Assembly: GCF_900078365.1 (NCBI RefSeq)
Contig: NZ_LT598653.1
Span: 2,852,001 to 2,916,000 of the forward strand
Origin: an uncultured Sphingopyxis sp.
Lineage (GTDB): Bacteria; Pseudomonadota; Alphaproteobacteria; Sphingomonadales; Sphingomonadaceae
Reading direction: 5' to 3'
DNA length: 64,000 bases
Position numbers and translations under genes: made by a program. The number at the start of each line of letters is the position of its first letter. The first letter of the stretch is position 1. Of the stretch, positions 48,176 to 56,753 are shown in pieces. The notes under the pieces were generated by a model. That model searched no databases, had not been told where the DNA came from, and saw only the letters and a list, made by a program, of their open reading frames with translations.

Positions 48176-49516
48176 CTATTTCGCCGCCGGCCGTACGCCC
48201 CCGACGATCGAGAGGACGATCGCGGTCACGGCGTTGCGGATCGCCGGCTCGGCCTTCGGCGCGAAGAAAGGCGAGTGGTTCGTCGGCGCGGGCTCGCCCT
48301 TCGCCTTGAGATCGGCGAGCACGGCGGGGTCGTAGCCGCCGATGCCGAAGAAGAGCGACGGCACGCCGGCATCGACGAATTCGGAATAATCCTCGCTCCC
48401 CGACATCGGCGTCGCGCTTTCGGGCGCGAAGACCAGCCCCTTGCCGAAGGCGGGCGTCAGCGCCGCGACCGCGGCCTTCGCCATCGCCGGGTCGTTCATC
48501 ATGATGCCCGTGCCGCCGAGGTAGCGGATCGTCGGTTCGGGCGCGCCGCCCATCGCGGCGGCCGACTTGGCGACGCGCGCGGTGCCGTCCTGGAGCAGCT
48601 TGCGCACTTCGGGCGACTGCGAGCGCAGATTGACCTTCACCTCGGCGCTGTCGGGGATGATGTTGGGCGCGCTGCCGGCGTTGATCGCGCCGATCGTCAG
48701 CACGCCGAACGCCGCCGGATCCTTTTCGCGGCTGATCACCACCTGCGTATCGGTGACGAAGCGCGCGGCGATCGGAATCGGGTCGATCGTCGCCGCGGGC
48801 ATCGAGCCGTGCCCGCCGCGGCCGTGGAAGGTGATCGCATAGCTGTCCGACGCCGACGAGGACGGCCCCGCCTTGATCGCGACGACGCCGGCGGGAAGGT
48901 TGGTGACATGCGCCGCGAAGCCGAAATCGGGCTTCGGAAAGCGTTTGAAGAGCCCGTCGTCGAGCATCGCGCGCGCGCCGCTGAGCGGTTCCTCGGCGGG
49001 CTGGCCGATCAGCACCACCGTCCCCGACCAGCTGTCGCGCATCGCGCTCAGGGCCTGCGCGACGCCGACCAGATAGGCGACATGCGTGTCGTGGCCGCAC
49101 GCGTGCATGACGGGCACATCCTTGCCCTCATAGGTCGCGCGCGCCTTGCTCGCCCAGGCGAGCCCGGTCTTTTCCTCCATCGGCAGCGCGTCCATGTCGG
49201 CGCGCACGAGGATCGTCGGCCCCTCACCATTTTTGAGCACGCCGACGACGCCGGTGCCGCCGACCTTCTCGGTCACGGTGAGGCCCGCGTCGCGCAGATG
49301 CTTTGCCAGGATACCCGCGGTGCGGACCTCCTGCATCCCGAGTTCGGGGTGCTGGTGCAGATCCTTGTAGATCGCATCAAGCGCCGGATAATTTTTGTCG
49401 AGCAGCCCGGTCAGCCGCGCATTGGCCGCGGCAAGATCGGGCGCCGCCTGCGCGCCGGTCGCGGTGAGGGAGAGGAGCAGCGAAGCCGCTGCCCAGAGCC
49501 CGTGCTTCGCCATCAT
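48176..49516 (-). CDS. Exported M20-family amidohydrolase (N-acyl-amino-acid hydrolase type)
   Basis: 446 residues with a signal peptide (MMAKHGLWAAASLLLSLTATGAQA). Metal-binding and catalytic motifs of the M20D group are visible: LVRADMDALPMEEKTGL, MHACGHDTHVAYLVG (Cys and His ligands), GQPAEEPLSGARAML (catalytic Glu-Glu) and the C-terminal PMSGSEDYSEF (His-equivalent position replaced by the usual SEDY block). The dimerisation domain includes HGRGGHGSMPAATIDPI. It should act in the periplasm on an N-acyl or peptide substrate. It lies 21 bases after lpd. Confidence 0.93.
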   Translation of the reverse strand: MMAKHGLWAAASLLLSLTATGAQAAPDLAAANARLTGLLDKNYPALDAIYKDLHQHPELGMQEVRTAGILAKHLRDAGLTVTEKVGGTGVVGVLKNGEGPTILVRADMDALPMEEKTGLAWASKARATYEGKDVPVMHACGHDTHVAYLVGVAQALSAMRDSWSGTVVLIGQPAEEPLSGARAMLDDGLFKRFPKPDFGFAAHVTNLPAGVVAIKAGPSSSASDSYAITFHGRGGHGSMPAATIDPIPIAARFVTDTQVVISREKDPAAFGVLTIGAINAGSAPNIIPDSAEVKVNLRSQSPEVRKLLQDGTARVAKSAAAMGGAPEPTIRYLGGTGIMMNDPAMAKAAVAALTPAFGKGLVFAPESATPMSGSEDYSEFVDAGVPSLFFGIGGYDPAVLADLKAKGEPAPTNHSPFFAPKAEPAIRNAVTAIVLSIVGGVRPAAK

Positions 49517-49537
49517 ATTCTCCCCCTCATCTTCGCG

Positions 49538-50950
49538 TCAGATATGGATCGGCTTGCCCGTCACCGCCATCGCGGCTTCCTTGATCGCCTCGCTGTGCGT
49601 CGGATGCGCGTGGCAGGTATAGGCGATGTCCTCGGACGTCGCACCGAATTCCATTGCCTGCGCCGCCTGCGCGATCATCGTGCCCGCGACGCTCGCGATG
49701 CACCACACGCCGAGCACGCGGTCGCTCTTGGCATCGGCGATGACCTTCACGAAACCGTCGGGCTCGTGATTGGTCTTGGCGCGGCTGTTCGCGAGCATCG
49801 GGAATTTGCCGACCTTGACCGCGCCCTTTTCCCCACCCGCCTTCTCAACAGCCTGCTCTTCGGTCAGGCCGACGCCGGCGATTTCGGGCCAGGTGTAGAC
49901 GACCGACGGGATCACGTCGTGGTTCACGATGCCGGTCAACCCGGCGATATTCTCGGCGCAGGCGATGCCCTCGTCCTCGGCCTTGTGCGCGAGCATCGGG
50001 CCCGGGATGACGTCGCCGATCGCCCAGATGCCGGGGACATTGGTCTGGAAATCATGGTCGGTTTCGATCTGGCCGCGCTGGTTGACCGTAAGGCCCGCCT
50101 TGTCGAGGCCGAGACCGTCGGTGTTCGGACGGCGGCCGATCGAGACGAGCACGACGTCGGCTTCGAGCGTTTCGGCATCGCCGCCCGCTGCAGGCTCGAG
50201 CGTCAGCACGGCCTTCTTGCCCTTGACCGCGGCTTTGGTGACCTTGGTCTTGAGCTTGAACTCCATGCCCTGCTTCTTGAGGATCTTGTTCGCTTCCTTG
50301 CGGACGTCGCCGTCCATGCCGGGCAGGATCTGGTCGAGAAATTCGACGACGGTGACCTTGGCGCCGAGGCGGCGCCACACGCTGCCGAGTTCGAGCCCGA
50401 TCACGCCGCCGCCGATCACGACCATATGGCCCGGCACCTTGGCAAGTTCGAGCGCGCCGGTCGAATCGACGATGATCTGCTTGTCGTTATCGACTTCGAC
50501 GCCGGGAAGCGGGGTTACCGACGAGCCGGTCGCGATGATGATATTCTTGGCGCGCACCGCCTTGCCCGCAACTTCGACGGTATCTTTCGAGGTGAACTGC
50601 GCATAGCCCTTCAGCCAGTCGACCTTGTTCTTCTTGAACAGAAATTCGATGCCGCCGGTCAGGCCCTTCACCGCGTCCTTGCGCTGGCCGTGCATCGTGC
50701 CGAGGTCGAGTTCGGGCTTCACCTTGATGCCCATCGCCGCCATCGCGCCGCCCGCCGCGGCCTCGAAATATTCGGAGGCATGGAGCATCGCCTTCGAGGG
50801 GATGCAACCGACGTTGAGGCAGGTGCCGCCGAGCGTTTCGCGCCCTTCGGCGCACGCGGTCTTGAGGCCCAGCTGCGCCGCGCGGATCGCCGCGACATAA
50901 CCGCCGGGACCGGCACCGATGACAAGGACGTCGTAGTCGTAATCAGCCAT
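49538..50950 (-). CDS. lpdA: Dihydrolipoyl dehydrogenase (E3)
   Basis: 470 residues. E3 re-oxidises dihydrolipoamide in 2-oxoacid dehydrogenase complexes. The FAD motif GAGPGG (12-17), redox disulfide in GGTCLNVGCIPSKAML (Cys44/Cys49), NAD motif GGGVIGLELG, GRRPNT and the C-terminal HAHPTHSEA with catalytic His and Glu are all present. It is the last enzyme of the mdh-suc run, after sucB, so it most likely serves 2-oxoglutarate dehydrogenase. Confidence 0.97.
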   Translation of the reverse strand: MADYDYDVLVIGAGPGGYVAAIRAAQLGLKTACAEGRETLGGTCLNVGCIPSKAMLHASEYFEAAAGGAMAAMGIKVKPELDLGTMHGQRKDAVKGLTGGIEFLFKKNKVDWLKGYAQFTSKDTVEVAGKAVRAKNIIIATGSSVTPLPGVEVDNDKQIIVDSTGALELAKVPGHMVVIGGGVIGLELGSVWRRLGAKVTVVEFLDQILPGMDGDVRKEANKILKKQGMEFKLKTKVTKAAVKGKKAVLTLEPAAGGDAETLEADVVLVSIGRRPNTDGLGLDKAGLTVNQRGQIETDHDFQTNVPGIWAIGDVIPGPMLAHKAEDEGIACAENIAGLTGIVNHDVIPSVVYTWPEIAGVGLTEEQAVEKAGGEKGAVKVGKFPMLANSRAKTNHEPDGFVKVIADAKSDRVLGVWCIASVAGTMIAQAAQAMEFGATSEDIAYTCHAHPTHSEAIKEAAMAVTGKPIHI

Positions 50951-50963
50951 AACTCACTCCATT

Positions 50964-51047
50964 CGTCATCCCAGCGAAAGCTGGGATCGCTGGCTGCCAA
51001 AGGCGGCGCCAGGGGGATAGCGGCCCCAGCATTCGCTGGGGCGACGG
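50964..51047. repeat. Paired-hairpin intergenic repeat (copy 4)
   Basis: CGTCATCCCAGCGAAAGCTGGGAT at 50964 and CCCCAGCATTCGCTGGGG-CGACGG ending 51047. The stems read TCCCAGC/GCTGGGA and CCCCAGC/GCTGGGG, so bases differ from other copies but pairing is kept. Located in the sucB-lpd gap. Confidence 0.88.
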
Positions 51048-51049
51048 AA

Positions 51050-52285
51050 CTACAGATCGATCAGCAGGCGCGTCGGATCCTCGATCGCTTCCTTGATCGT
51101 CTTGAGGAAGGTCACCGCCTCGCGCCCGTCGACCAGGCGGTGGTCGTAGCTCATCGCGAGATACATCATCGGGCGGATCACGATCTCGCCGTTCCGCACG
51201 ACCGGGCGATCCTCGATGCGGTGGAGGCCGAGCACCGCCGACTGCGGCGGGTTGATGATCGGGGTCGACATCAGGCCGCCGAACACGCCGCCGTTCGAAA
51301 TAGAGAACGTGCCGCCCGTCATTTCTTCGATGCCCAGCTTGCCATCGGCCGCGCGCTTGCCGAGGTCGGCGATCGCCTTTTCGATGTCGGCGAAGCTCAT
51401 GCTGTCCGCGTTGCGGACGACGGGCACGACGAGGCCGTTCGGCGCGCTGACCGCGACCGAGACGTCGAGATAATTGTGATAGACGATCTCGTCGCCCTCG
51501 ATCCGGGCGTTGACCGCGGGGATGTCGTGCGCGGCGAGCGCGACCGCCTTGGTAAAGAAACTCATGAAGCCGAGGCGCACGCCATGCTTCTTTTCGAAGC
51601 TGTCGCGATATTTCTCGCGCGTCGCCATCACCGCCGACATGTCGACGTCGTTGAAGGTCGTCAGCATCGCCGCAGTGTCCTGCGCGGCCTTGAGGCGCTT
51701 GGCGATCGTCTGGCGCATGCGCGTCATCTTGACGCGCTCTTCCTGGCGGCCCGGCGCACCGCTCGCGGCGGGCGCCGATGGCGCGGCAGCGGGCGCAGGC
51801 GCGGCGGCAGGCGCCGCGCTGGCGGCCGCGAGCACATCTTCCTTGGTCAGGCGGCCGTCCTTGCCGGTACCCTGGATCTTCGTCGGGTCGACGCCATGTT
51901 CGAGCACGAGGCGGCGCACGGCGGGCGACATGGTGGTGACCGTATCGACGCCCTCACCCGCCGGAGCGGCGGTCGCGGCGGGGGCCGGAGCCGCGGCTTC
52001 GGCCTTGGCGGGTGCCGGAGCGGCGGGTGAGGGCGCAGCGACCGCGCCGCCCGCTTCGACCGTCGCGATCGTCGCGCCGACATTGACCGTGTCGCCGACC
52101 GCGGCGAGCTGCTGCCCCATCACGCCGGCGACGGGCGACGGCACTTCGACCGCGACCTTGTCGGTTTCGAGGCTCGCGATCGGCTCATCGAGCGCGACCG
52201 CTTCGCCGGGCTGTTTCAGCCACTCGCCGATCGTCGCTTCGGTGACGCTTTCGCCCAGCGTGGGGACTTTGACTTCGGTGCTCAT
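51050..52285 (-). CDS. sucB: Dihydrolipoyllysine-residue succinyltransferase (E2 of 2-oxoglutarate dehydrogenase)
   Basis: 411 residues from ATG 52285; the frame extends upstream only into the hairpin repeat. Lipoyl domain with lipoylated Lys43 (SLETDKVAVEV), Ala/Pro-rich linkers, a peripheral-subunit-binding domain (AVRRLVLEHGVDPTKIQGTGKDGRLTKEDV) and a C-terminal catalytic domain ending with MYLAMSYDHRLVDGREAVTFL (His and Asp). One lipoyl domain only. Between sucA and lpd in the TCA operon. Confidence 0.97.
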   Translation of the reverse strand: MSTEVKVPTLGESVTEATIGEWLKQPGEAVALDEPIASLETDKVAVEVPSPVAGVMGQQLAAVGDTVNVGATIATVEAGGAVAAPSPAAPAPAKAEAAAPAPAATAAPAGEGVDTVTTMSPAVRRLVLEHGVDPTKIQGTGKDGRLTKEDVLAAASAAPAAAPAPAAAPSAPAASGAPGRQEERVKMTRMRQTIAKRLKAAQDTAAMLTTFNDVDMSAVMATREKYRDSFEKKHGVRLGFMSFFTKAVALAAHDIPAVNARIEGDEIVYHNYLDVSVAVSAPNGLVVPVVRNADSMSFADIEKAIADLGKRAADGKLGIEEMTGGTFSISNGGVFGGLMSTPIINPPQSAVLGLHRIEDRPVVRNGEIVIRPMMYLAMSYDHRLVDGREAVTFLKTIKEAIEDPTRLLIDL

Positions 52286-52300
52286 CGCTTCTTCTCTTTC

Positions 52301-52372
52301 CGTTCCCCTGCGAAGGCAGGGGCCCATCATCAAAGGGTGGGAGATGGGCCCCTGCCTTCGCAGGGGCACACC
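52301..52372. repeat. Paired-hairpin intergenic repeat (copy 5)
   Basis: Arms with CCCCTGC-GAAG-GCAGGGG (from 52305) and CCCCTGC-CTTC-GCAGGGG (ending 52366), with inward CCCATCATC / GAGATGGG parts. It fills the sucA-sucB gap. Confidence 0.9.
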
Positions 52373-52378
52373 CATATT

Positions 52379-55201
52379 CTATGCCTTGCTCTTCGCGCGC
52401 CTGATTTCCGCTCTAACCGACAAACCCAGGGCATCGGCGACGAGCGCCGACTGTTCGGTCTGGTGACGGCTCATCAGGCCCGTCGCGGGCGATGCCGCGG
52501 CGGCGCGGCCGGCGTAACGCGGGCGCATGCCCTTATGGCCCGCTTCGGCCAGCGATTCCTCGATCAGCTCGCCCACGAAGAACCAGGCGCCGTTGTTGCG
52601 CGGCTCTTCCTGCGCCCAGACGACCTCTTCGAGCTTCGGCATCCGCTTCAGGCGAACCGCGAGCGCCTCGCCCGGGAAGGGATAGAGCTGCTCGATGCGG
52701 ATCACCGTCGTGTCGGTGAGATCCGCGGCGTCGCGCGCTTCCATCAGATCGTAACCGACCTTGCCCGAACAGAGCACGACGCGCTTGATGTCCTTGTCGG
52801 CGGGCGGCGTGCGGTCGGACATGATGCGGCGGAAATGCGCGTCGCCGATGAAGTCCGACCGCTGCGACACCGCCAGCTTGTGGCGAAGCAGCGACTTGGG
52901 CGTCATGATGATCAGCGGCTTGCGGAACGAGCGCAGCATCTGGCGGCGCAGGACGTGGAAATAGTTCGACGGGGTCGAAATATTGCACACCTGGATATTG
53001 TCGCCCGCGCACAGCTGAAGGAAGCGTTCGAGGCGCGCCGAGCTATGCTCGGGCCCCTGTCCTTCATAACCGTGCGGGAGCAGCATCACGAGGCCGTTGG
53101 CGCGCAGCCACTTGGCCTCGCCCGCGGCGATGAACTGGTCGATCATGATCTGCGCGCCGTTGGCGAAGTCACCGAACTGCGCTTCCCAGAGCACGAGACT
53201 CTTGGGGTCGGCCATCGCATAGCCATATTCGAAGCCGAGCACGCCATATTCGGAGAGCGGGCTGTCGAGCACCTCGAACCGGCCGTGCGGCACGGTCGTC
53301 AGCGGAACATATTTTTCCTCGCTCTTCTGGTCGACCCAGACGGCGTGGCGCTGGCTGAAGGTGCCGCGGCCCGAATCCTGCCCCGACAGGCGCACCTGAT
53401 AGCCTTCGCTGAGCAAGGTGCCGAAGGCGAGGCTCTCGGCGGTCGCCCAGTCGAACACTTCGCCGTCGTCCTTGTTCGCGAACATCGCGCCGCGCGCGTC
53501 GATGACGCGGCGCAGCGTCTTGTGAACCTCGACATCGGCGGGGATCGTCGTCAGCGTGCGGCCGATCGAATCGAACAATTTTTCCGAAACGCCCGTCGCG
53601 ATGTTGCGGCGCGCATGTTCGGAATCGGTCGGCGCATAGAGGCCCGACCAGCGCCCGGCGAACCAGTCGGCCTTGTTCGGTTTATAGGTCTTCGCCGCCT
53701 CGAAATCGCCTTCGAGCCGCGCGGTGAATTCGGCGCGGCGCGCGTCGGCCCAGCCGGCGTCGATCACGCCCTCGTCCTGCAGTTTCGCGGCGCAAAGCTG
53801 CGACACCGGCGGATGCTTGCGGATGCGTTCGTACATCAAAGGCTGGGTGAACGAGGGTTCGTCGCCTTCGTTATGGCCGAAGCGGCGATAGCACCACATG
53901 TCGATCACGACGTCGCGCTTGAACTGCTGGCGGAAGTCGATCGCGAGCTTGCACGCAAAGGTCACCGCCTCCGGATCATCGCCGTTGACGTGCAGGATCG
54001 GCGCCTGGACGCCCTTGGCGACGTCCGACGGATAGGGCGACGAGCGCGCGAACTGCGGGCTGGTCGTGAAACCGATCTGGTTGTTGACGATGAAGTGGAT
54101 GCAGCCGCCGGTATTGTAGCCGCGGATCCCAGAGAAGCCGAGGCATTCCCAGACGATCCCCTGCCCCGCGAACGCCGCGTCGCCGTGGATCAGCACCGGC
54201 AGCACCTGCGTATGTTCGGCGAGGTCGTCGCGCACGACCTGCTGCGCGCGCACCTTGCCGAGCACGACGGGATCGACCGCTTCGAGGTGCGAGGGGTTGG
54301 GGACGAGCGACATATGCACCGAAACCCCGTCGAACTCGCGGTCGGTCGAGGTGCCGAGGTGATATTTGACGTCGCCCGAACCGCCGATGTCGTCGGGGTT
54401 GGCGCTGCCGCCGGCGAATTCGTGAAAGATCACCTGATAGGGCTTCGCCATGACGTTCGCGAGCATATTGAGCCGCCCGCGGTGCGCCATGCCATAGACG
54501 ATTTCCTTCACGCCATATTGGCCGCCATATTTGATGATCGATTCCATCGCGGGGATCATCGATTCGCCGCCGTCGAGCCCGAAACGCTTGGTGCCGACAT
54601 ATTTGCGCGCGAGGAATTTCTCCCATTCCTCGGCCTCGATCACCTTGTTGAGGATCGCGCGCTTGCCTTCCTGGGTGAATTCGACGCTCTTGTCGGCGCC
54701 CTCCATCCGGTCCTGCAGGAAGCGCCGCTCCTCGACGTCGGAGATGTGCATATATTCGAGGCCGACATGGCCGCAATAATTGGCGCGCAGGATCGCGACG
54801 ATCTCGCGGATCGTCGCCTTTTCGAGACCCAGCGTTCCGCCGATATACACCGGCCGATCCTGATCGGCGCCGACGAAGCCGTGATATTCGGGCGTCAGGT
54901 CGGCGGGCAGTTCGCGCTGGCTGAGCCCAAGCGGATCGAGCGTGGCGGCAAGGTGCCCGCGCACGCGATAGGTGCGGATCAGCATCATCGCGCGGATCGA
55001 ATCGTCGGCGGCGCGCTCGACCTCGGCGCTCGACAACGCGGCCCCCGCCTTGGCGGCGGCGGCCTTTACCGCGACCTGCATCTGCTGCGGGTCGAGCGCG
55101 GCGGTCAGGTCGTCGCTGTCGATGACGGGCCAGTTCTTCGGCGCCCAGCTCGGGCCGGCCTGCGGCTCATCGATGTCGAAGCTTTGTCTCTCGAGGTTCA
55201 T
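52379..55201 (-). CDS. sucA: 2-oxoglutarate dehydrogenase E1 component
   Basis: 940 residues. The thiamine-diphosphate enzyme decarboxylates 2-oxoglutarate and transfers succinyl to SucB. Present are the N-terminal helix (YRVRGHLAATLDPLG), the active-site HRGRLNMLANVMAKPY, GSGDVKYHLGTS, HGDAAFAGQGIVWE...GGCIHFIVNNQIGFTT (ThDP-binding) and the C-terminal LPHGYEGQGPEHSSARLERFLQL. Length is close to E. coli SucA (933). It lies directly after the GIY-YIG gene and a hairpin repeat. Confidence 0.97.
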   Translation of the reverse strand: MNLERQSFDIDEPQAGPSWAPKNWPVIDSDDLTAALDPQQMQVAVKAAAAKAGAALSSAEVERAADDSIRAMMLIRTYRVRGHLAATLDPLGLSQRELPADLTPEYHGFVGADQDRPVYIGGTLGLEKATIREIVAILRANYCGHVGLEYMHISDVEERRFLQDRMEGADKSVEFTQEGKRAILNKVIEAEEWEKFLARKYVGTKRFGLDGGESMIPAMESIIKYGGQYGVKEIVYGMAHRGRLNMLANVMAKPYQVIFHEFAGGSANPDDIGGSGDVKYHLGTSTDREFDGVSVHMSLVPNPSHLEAVDPVVLGKVRAQQVVRDDLAEHTQVLPVLIHGDAAFAGQGIVWECLGFSGIRGYNTGGCIHFIVNNQIGFTTSPQFARSSPYPSDVAKGVQAPILHVNGDDPEAVTFACKLAIDFRQQFKRDVVIDMWCYRRFGHNEGDEPSFTQPLMYERIRKHPPVSQLCAAKLQDEGVIDAGWADARRAEFTARLEGDFEAAKTYKPNKADWFAGRWSGLYAPTDSEHARRNIATGVSEKLFDSIGRTLTTIPADVEVHKTLRRVIDARGAMFANKDDGEVFDWATAESLAFGTLLSEGYQVRLSGQDSGRGTFSQRHAVWVDQKSEEKYVPLTTVPHGRFEVLDSPLSEYGVLGFEYGYAMADPKSLVLWEAQFGDFANGAQIMIDQFIAAGEAKWLRANGLVMLLPHGYEGQGPEHSSARLERFLQLCAGDNIQVCNISTPSNYFHVLRRQMLRSFRKPLIIMTPKSLLRHKLAVSQRSDFIGDAHFRRIMSDRTPPADKDIKRVVLCSGKVGYDLMEARDAADLTDTTVIRIEQLYPFPGEALAVRLKRMPKLEEVVWAQEEPRNNGAWFFVGELIEESLAEAGHKGMRPRYAGRAAAASPATGLMSRHQTEQSALVADALGLSVRAEIRRAKSKA

Positions 55202-55216
55202 AGTCTCAAACTCGCT

Positions 55217-55246
55217 GTGCCCCTGCGAAGGCAGGGGCCCATCTCC
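55217..55246. repeat. Paired-hairpin repeat, single arm (copy 6)
   Basis: GTGCCCCTGCGAAGGCAGGG plus GCCCATCTCC (55217-55246) equals one arm of the family; the second arm is missing. It lies just upstream of sucA and under the shifted tail of the GIY-YIG frame. Confidence 0.85.
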
Positions 55247-55255
55247 TGGGGGGTT

Positions 55256-55545
55256 TCAAACAAGCGTTTCAAACAGATCGGTCCACTCGGGGTTGCGCTC
55301 CTCGATGCGGCTGATCTTCCACGCCGGTTCCATTTCTTCATTCGCGCTTCAAACTGCCGGGCGTCGTGAATGCTCTCGAACGCTTCAAACCAGACCAGCA
55401 GCTTGCAGCCATATTCCTTCGTAAATCCCTCGATCATCCCTTCGCGATGTTGCCAAATCCGCTGCGGTAGATCGCTCGTCACGCCGATATAGATAGTTCC
55501 GTTTTTCCGGCTTGCCATGATGTAGACGAAGCCAGGCCGAACCAT
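55256..55545 (-). pseudogene. GIY-YIG nuclease-domain protein, frameshifted near the C terminus
   Basis: From ATG 55545 the product has the GIY-YIG core: GFVYIMASRKNGTIYIGVTSDLPQRIWQHREGMIEGFTKEYGCKLLVWFEAF, then ARQFEARMKKWNR. At about 55324-55326 the frame shifts: the sequence reads on as RGRSAASRS to 55198, into a hairpin repeat. A shift of one base restores the family ending AWKISRIEERNPEWTDLFETLV with stop at 55258-55256. So one G seems lost from a GGG run. The GIY, YIG, Arg and Glu region is intact, so the shifted protein might still fold. Such small proteins are common in Sphingomonadales; function is unknown. It may equally be a sequencing error. Confidence 0.85.
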
Positions 55546-55560
55546 CTCAGACCTCCCCTC

Positions 55561-55627
55561 CGTGCTCCCCCGCGAAGGCGGGGGTCCATGCAACGTCGCA
55601 ATGGGTCCCCGCCTTCGCGGGGACACA
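55561..55627. repeat. Paired-hairpin intergenic repeat (copy 7)
   Basis: CGTGCTCCCCCGCGAAGGCG followed by GGGGTCCAT at 55561, and ATGGGTCCCCGCCTTCGCGG plus GGACAC ending ~55627. It occupies the gap between sucD and the GIY-YIG gene. The core between arms is very short. Confidence 0.9.
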
Positions 55628-55650
55628 CGAAAAGAAGGTTGGTATGAAAA

Positions 55651-56628
55651 TCAGACGCGTTCCTTGAGCACTTCGGCGAGCGTCGTGCCGAGTTCCGACG
55701 GGCTCGCCGACACCTTGATGCCGGCGGCTTCCATCGCCGCGATCTTGCTTTCGGCGTCGCCCTTGCCGCCCGACACGATTGCCCCTGCATGTCCCATGCG
55801 GCGGCCCGGAGGCGCCGTGCGGCCCGCGATGAAGCCGGCCATCGGCTTCTTGCGGCCGCGCTTCGCTTCGTCGATCAGGAACTGCGCGGCCTGTTCTTCG
55901 GCGTCGCCGCCGATTTCGCCGATCATGAAGAAACCCGTGGTCGGCTTCATCGCCGGGTCTACGGCCCACTGCGCGGCGTTGACTTCGTCGGGGCCGCCGA
56001 TTTCGCCGATCATGATGATCGACTTGGTGGCGTCGTCGGCGAGGAAGAGTTCGAGCACGTCGATGAAGTTGGTGCCGTTAACCGGGTCGCCGCCGATGCC
56101 GACCGCGGTGGTCTGGCCGAGGCCGACGTTCGAGGTCTGGAACACGGCTTCATAAGTCAGCGTGCCCGAGCGCGAGACGACGCCGACGCTGCCCTTCTTG
56201 AAGATGTTGCCGGGCATGATGCCGATCTTGCATTCGTCGGGGGTCAGCACGCCGGGGCAGTTCGGGCCGATCAGGCGCGACTTCGAGCCCGAGAGCGCGC
56301 GCTTCACCTTGACCATGTCGAGCACCGGAATGCCCTCGGTGATCGCGACGATCAGCTCGATCTCGGCATCGATCGCCTCGAGGATCGAATCGGCGGCGAA
56401 CGGCGGCGGCACATAGATGACCGACGCGGTCGCGCCGGTCGCATGTTTCGCTTCCTCGACGGTGTTGAACATCGGCAGGCCGATATGCGTCGTGCCGCCC
56501 TTGCCCGGCGTCACGCCGCCGACCATCTGCGTGCCATAGGCGAGCGCCTGTTCGGTGTGGAAGGTGCCGGTGGCGCCGGTCATCCCTTGCGTGATGACCT
56601 TGGTATTCTTGTCGATGAGGATGGACAT
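55651..56628 (-). CDS. sucD: Succinate--CoA ligase alpha subunit with an internal 29-residue duplication
   Basis: 325 residues from ATG 56628. SucD carries the phospho-histidine of succinyl-CoA synthetase. Normal features include TGATGTFHTEQALAYGTQMVGGVTPGKGG, GPNCPGVLTPDECKIGIMPG, VSRSGTLTYEAV, IGGDPVNGTNFID and RTAPPGRRMGHAGAIVSGGKG with the catalytic His. Typical SucD is ~290-300 residues. The extra 29 residues come from a tandem unit: IGEIGGPDEVNAAQWAVDPAM followed by KPTTGF is aligned with the normal IGEIGGDAEEQAAQFLIDEA...KKPMAGF. The nucleotide repeat ends are 23 bp identical (55906-55928 and 55993-56015; 87-bp offset). The beta subunit gene sucC is not nearby. Confidence 0.95.
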   Translation of the reverse strand: MSILIDKNTKVITQGMTGATGTFHTEQALAYGTQMVGGVTPGKGGTTHIGLPMFNTVEEAKHATGATASVIYVPPPFAADSILEAIDAEIELIVAITEGIPVLDMVKVKRALSGSKSRLIGPNCPGVLTPDECKIGIMPGNIFKKGSVGVVSRSGTLTYEAVFQTSNVGLGQTTAVGIGGDPVNGTNFIDVLELFLADDATKSIIMIGEIGGPDEVNAAQWAVDPAMKPTTGFFMIGEIGGDAEEQAAQFLIDEAKRGRKKPMAGFIAGRTAPPGRRMGHAGAIVSGGKGDAESKIAAMEAAGIKVSASPSELGTTLAEVLKERV

Positions 56629-56646
56629 AGATTTCGTTCCGTTTCT

Positions 56647-56746
56647 CGTGCCCCTGCGAAGGCAGGGGCCCATCTCCTGATTTCGCGTCGCCCGCCGCCC
56701 TGATTTGAGAGCGCGGGTGATGGGCCCCTGCCTTCGCAGGGGCACA
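56647..56746. repeat. Paired-hairpin intergenic repeat (copy 8)
   Basis: Left arm with CCCCTGC-GAAG-GCAGGGG then CCCATCTCC, right arm GATGGG then CCCCTGC-CTTC-GCAGGGG ending in GCACA. Both arms are full and the core is ~40 bases. It fills the mdh-sucD gap. Confidence 0.9.
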
Positions 56747-56753
56747 ATGTCCT

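Noticed and set aside
47486..52030. 1514-residue open frame on the plus strand opposite TRIC, M20, lpd and sucB
   Set aside because: It is the antisense shadow of four clear genes; Arg/Asp/His-rich low-information sequence typical of high-GC reverse frames.
52337..55369. 1010-residue open frame opposite sucA
   Set aside because: sucA on the minus strand has all family motifs; the plus frame has none.
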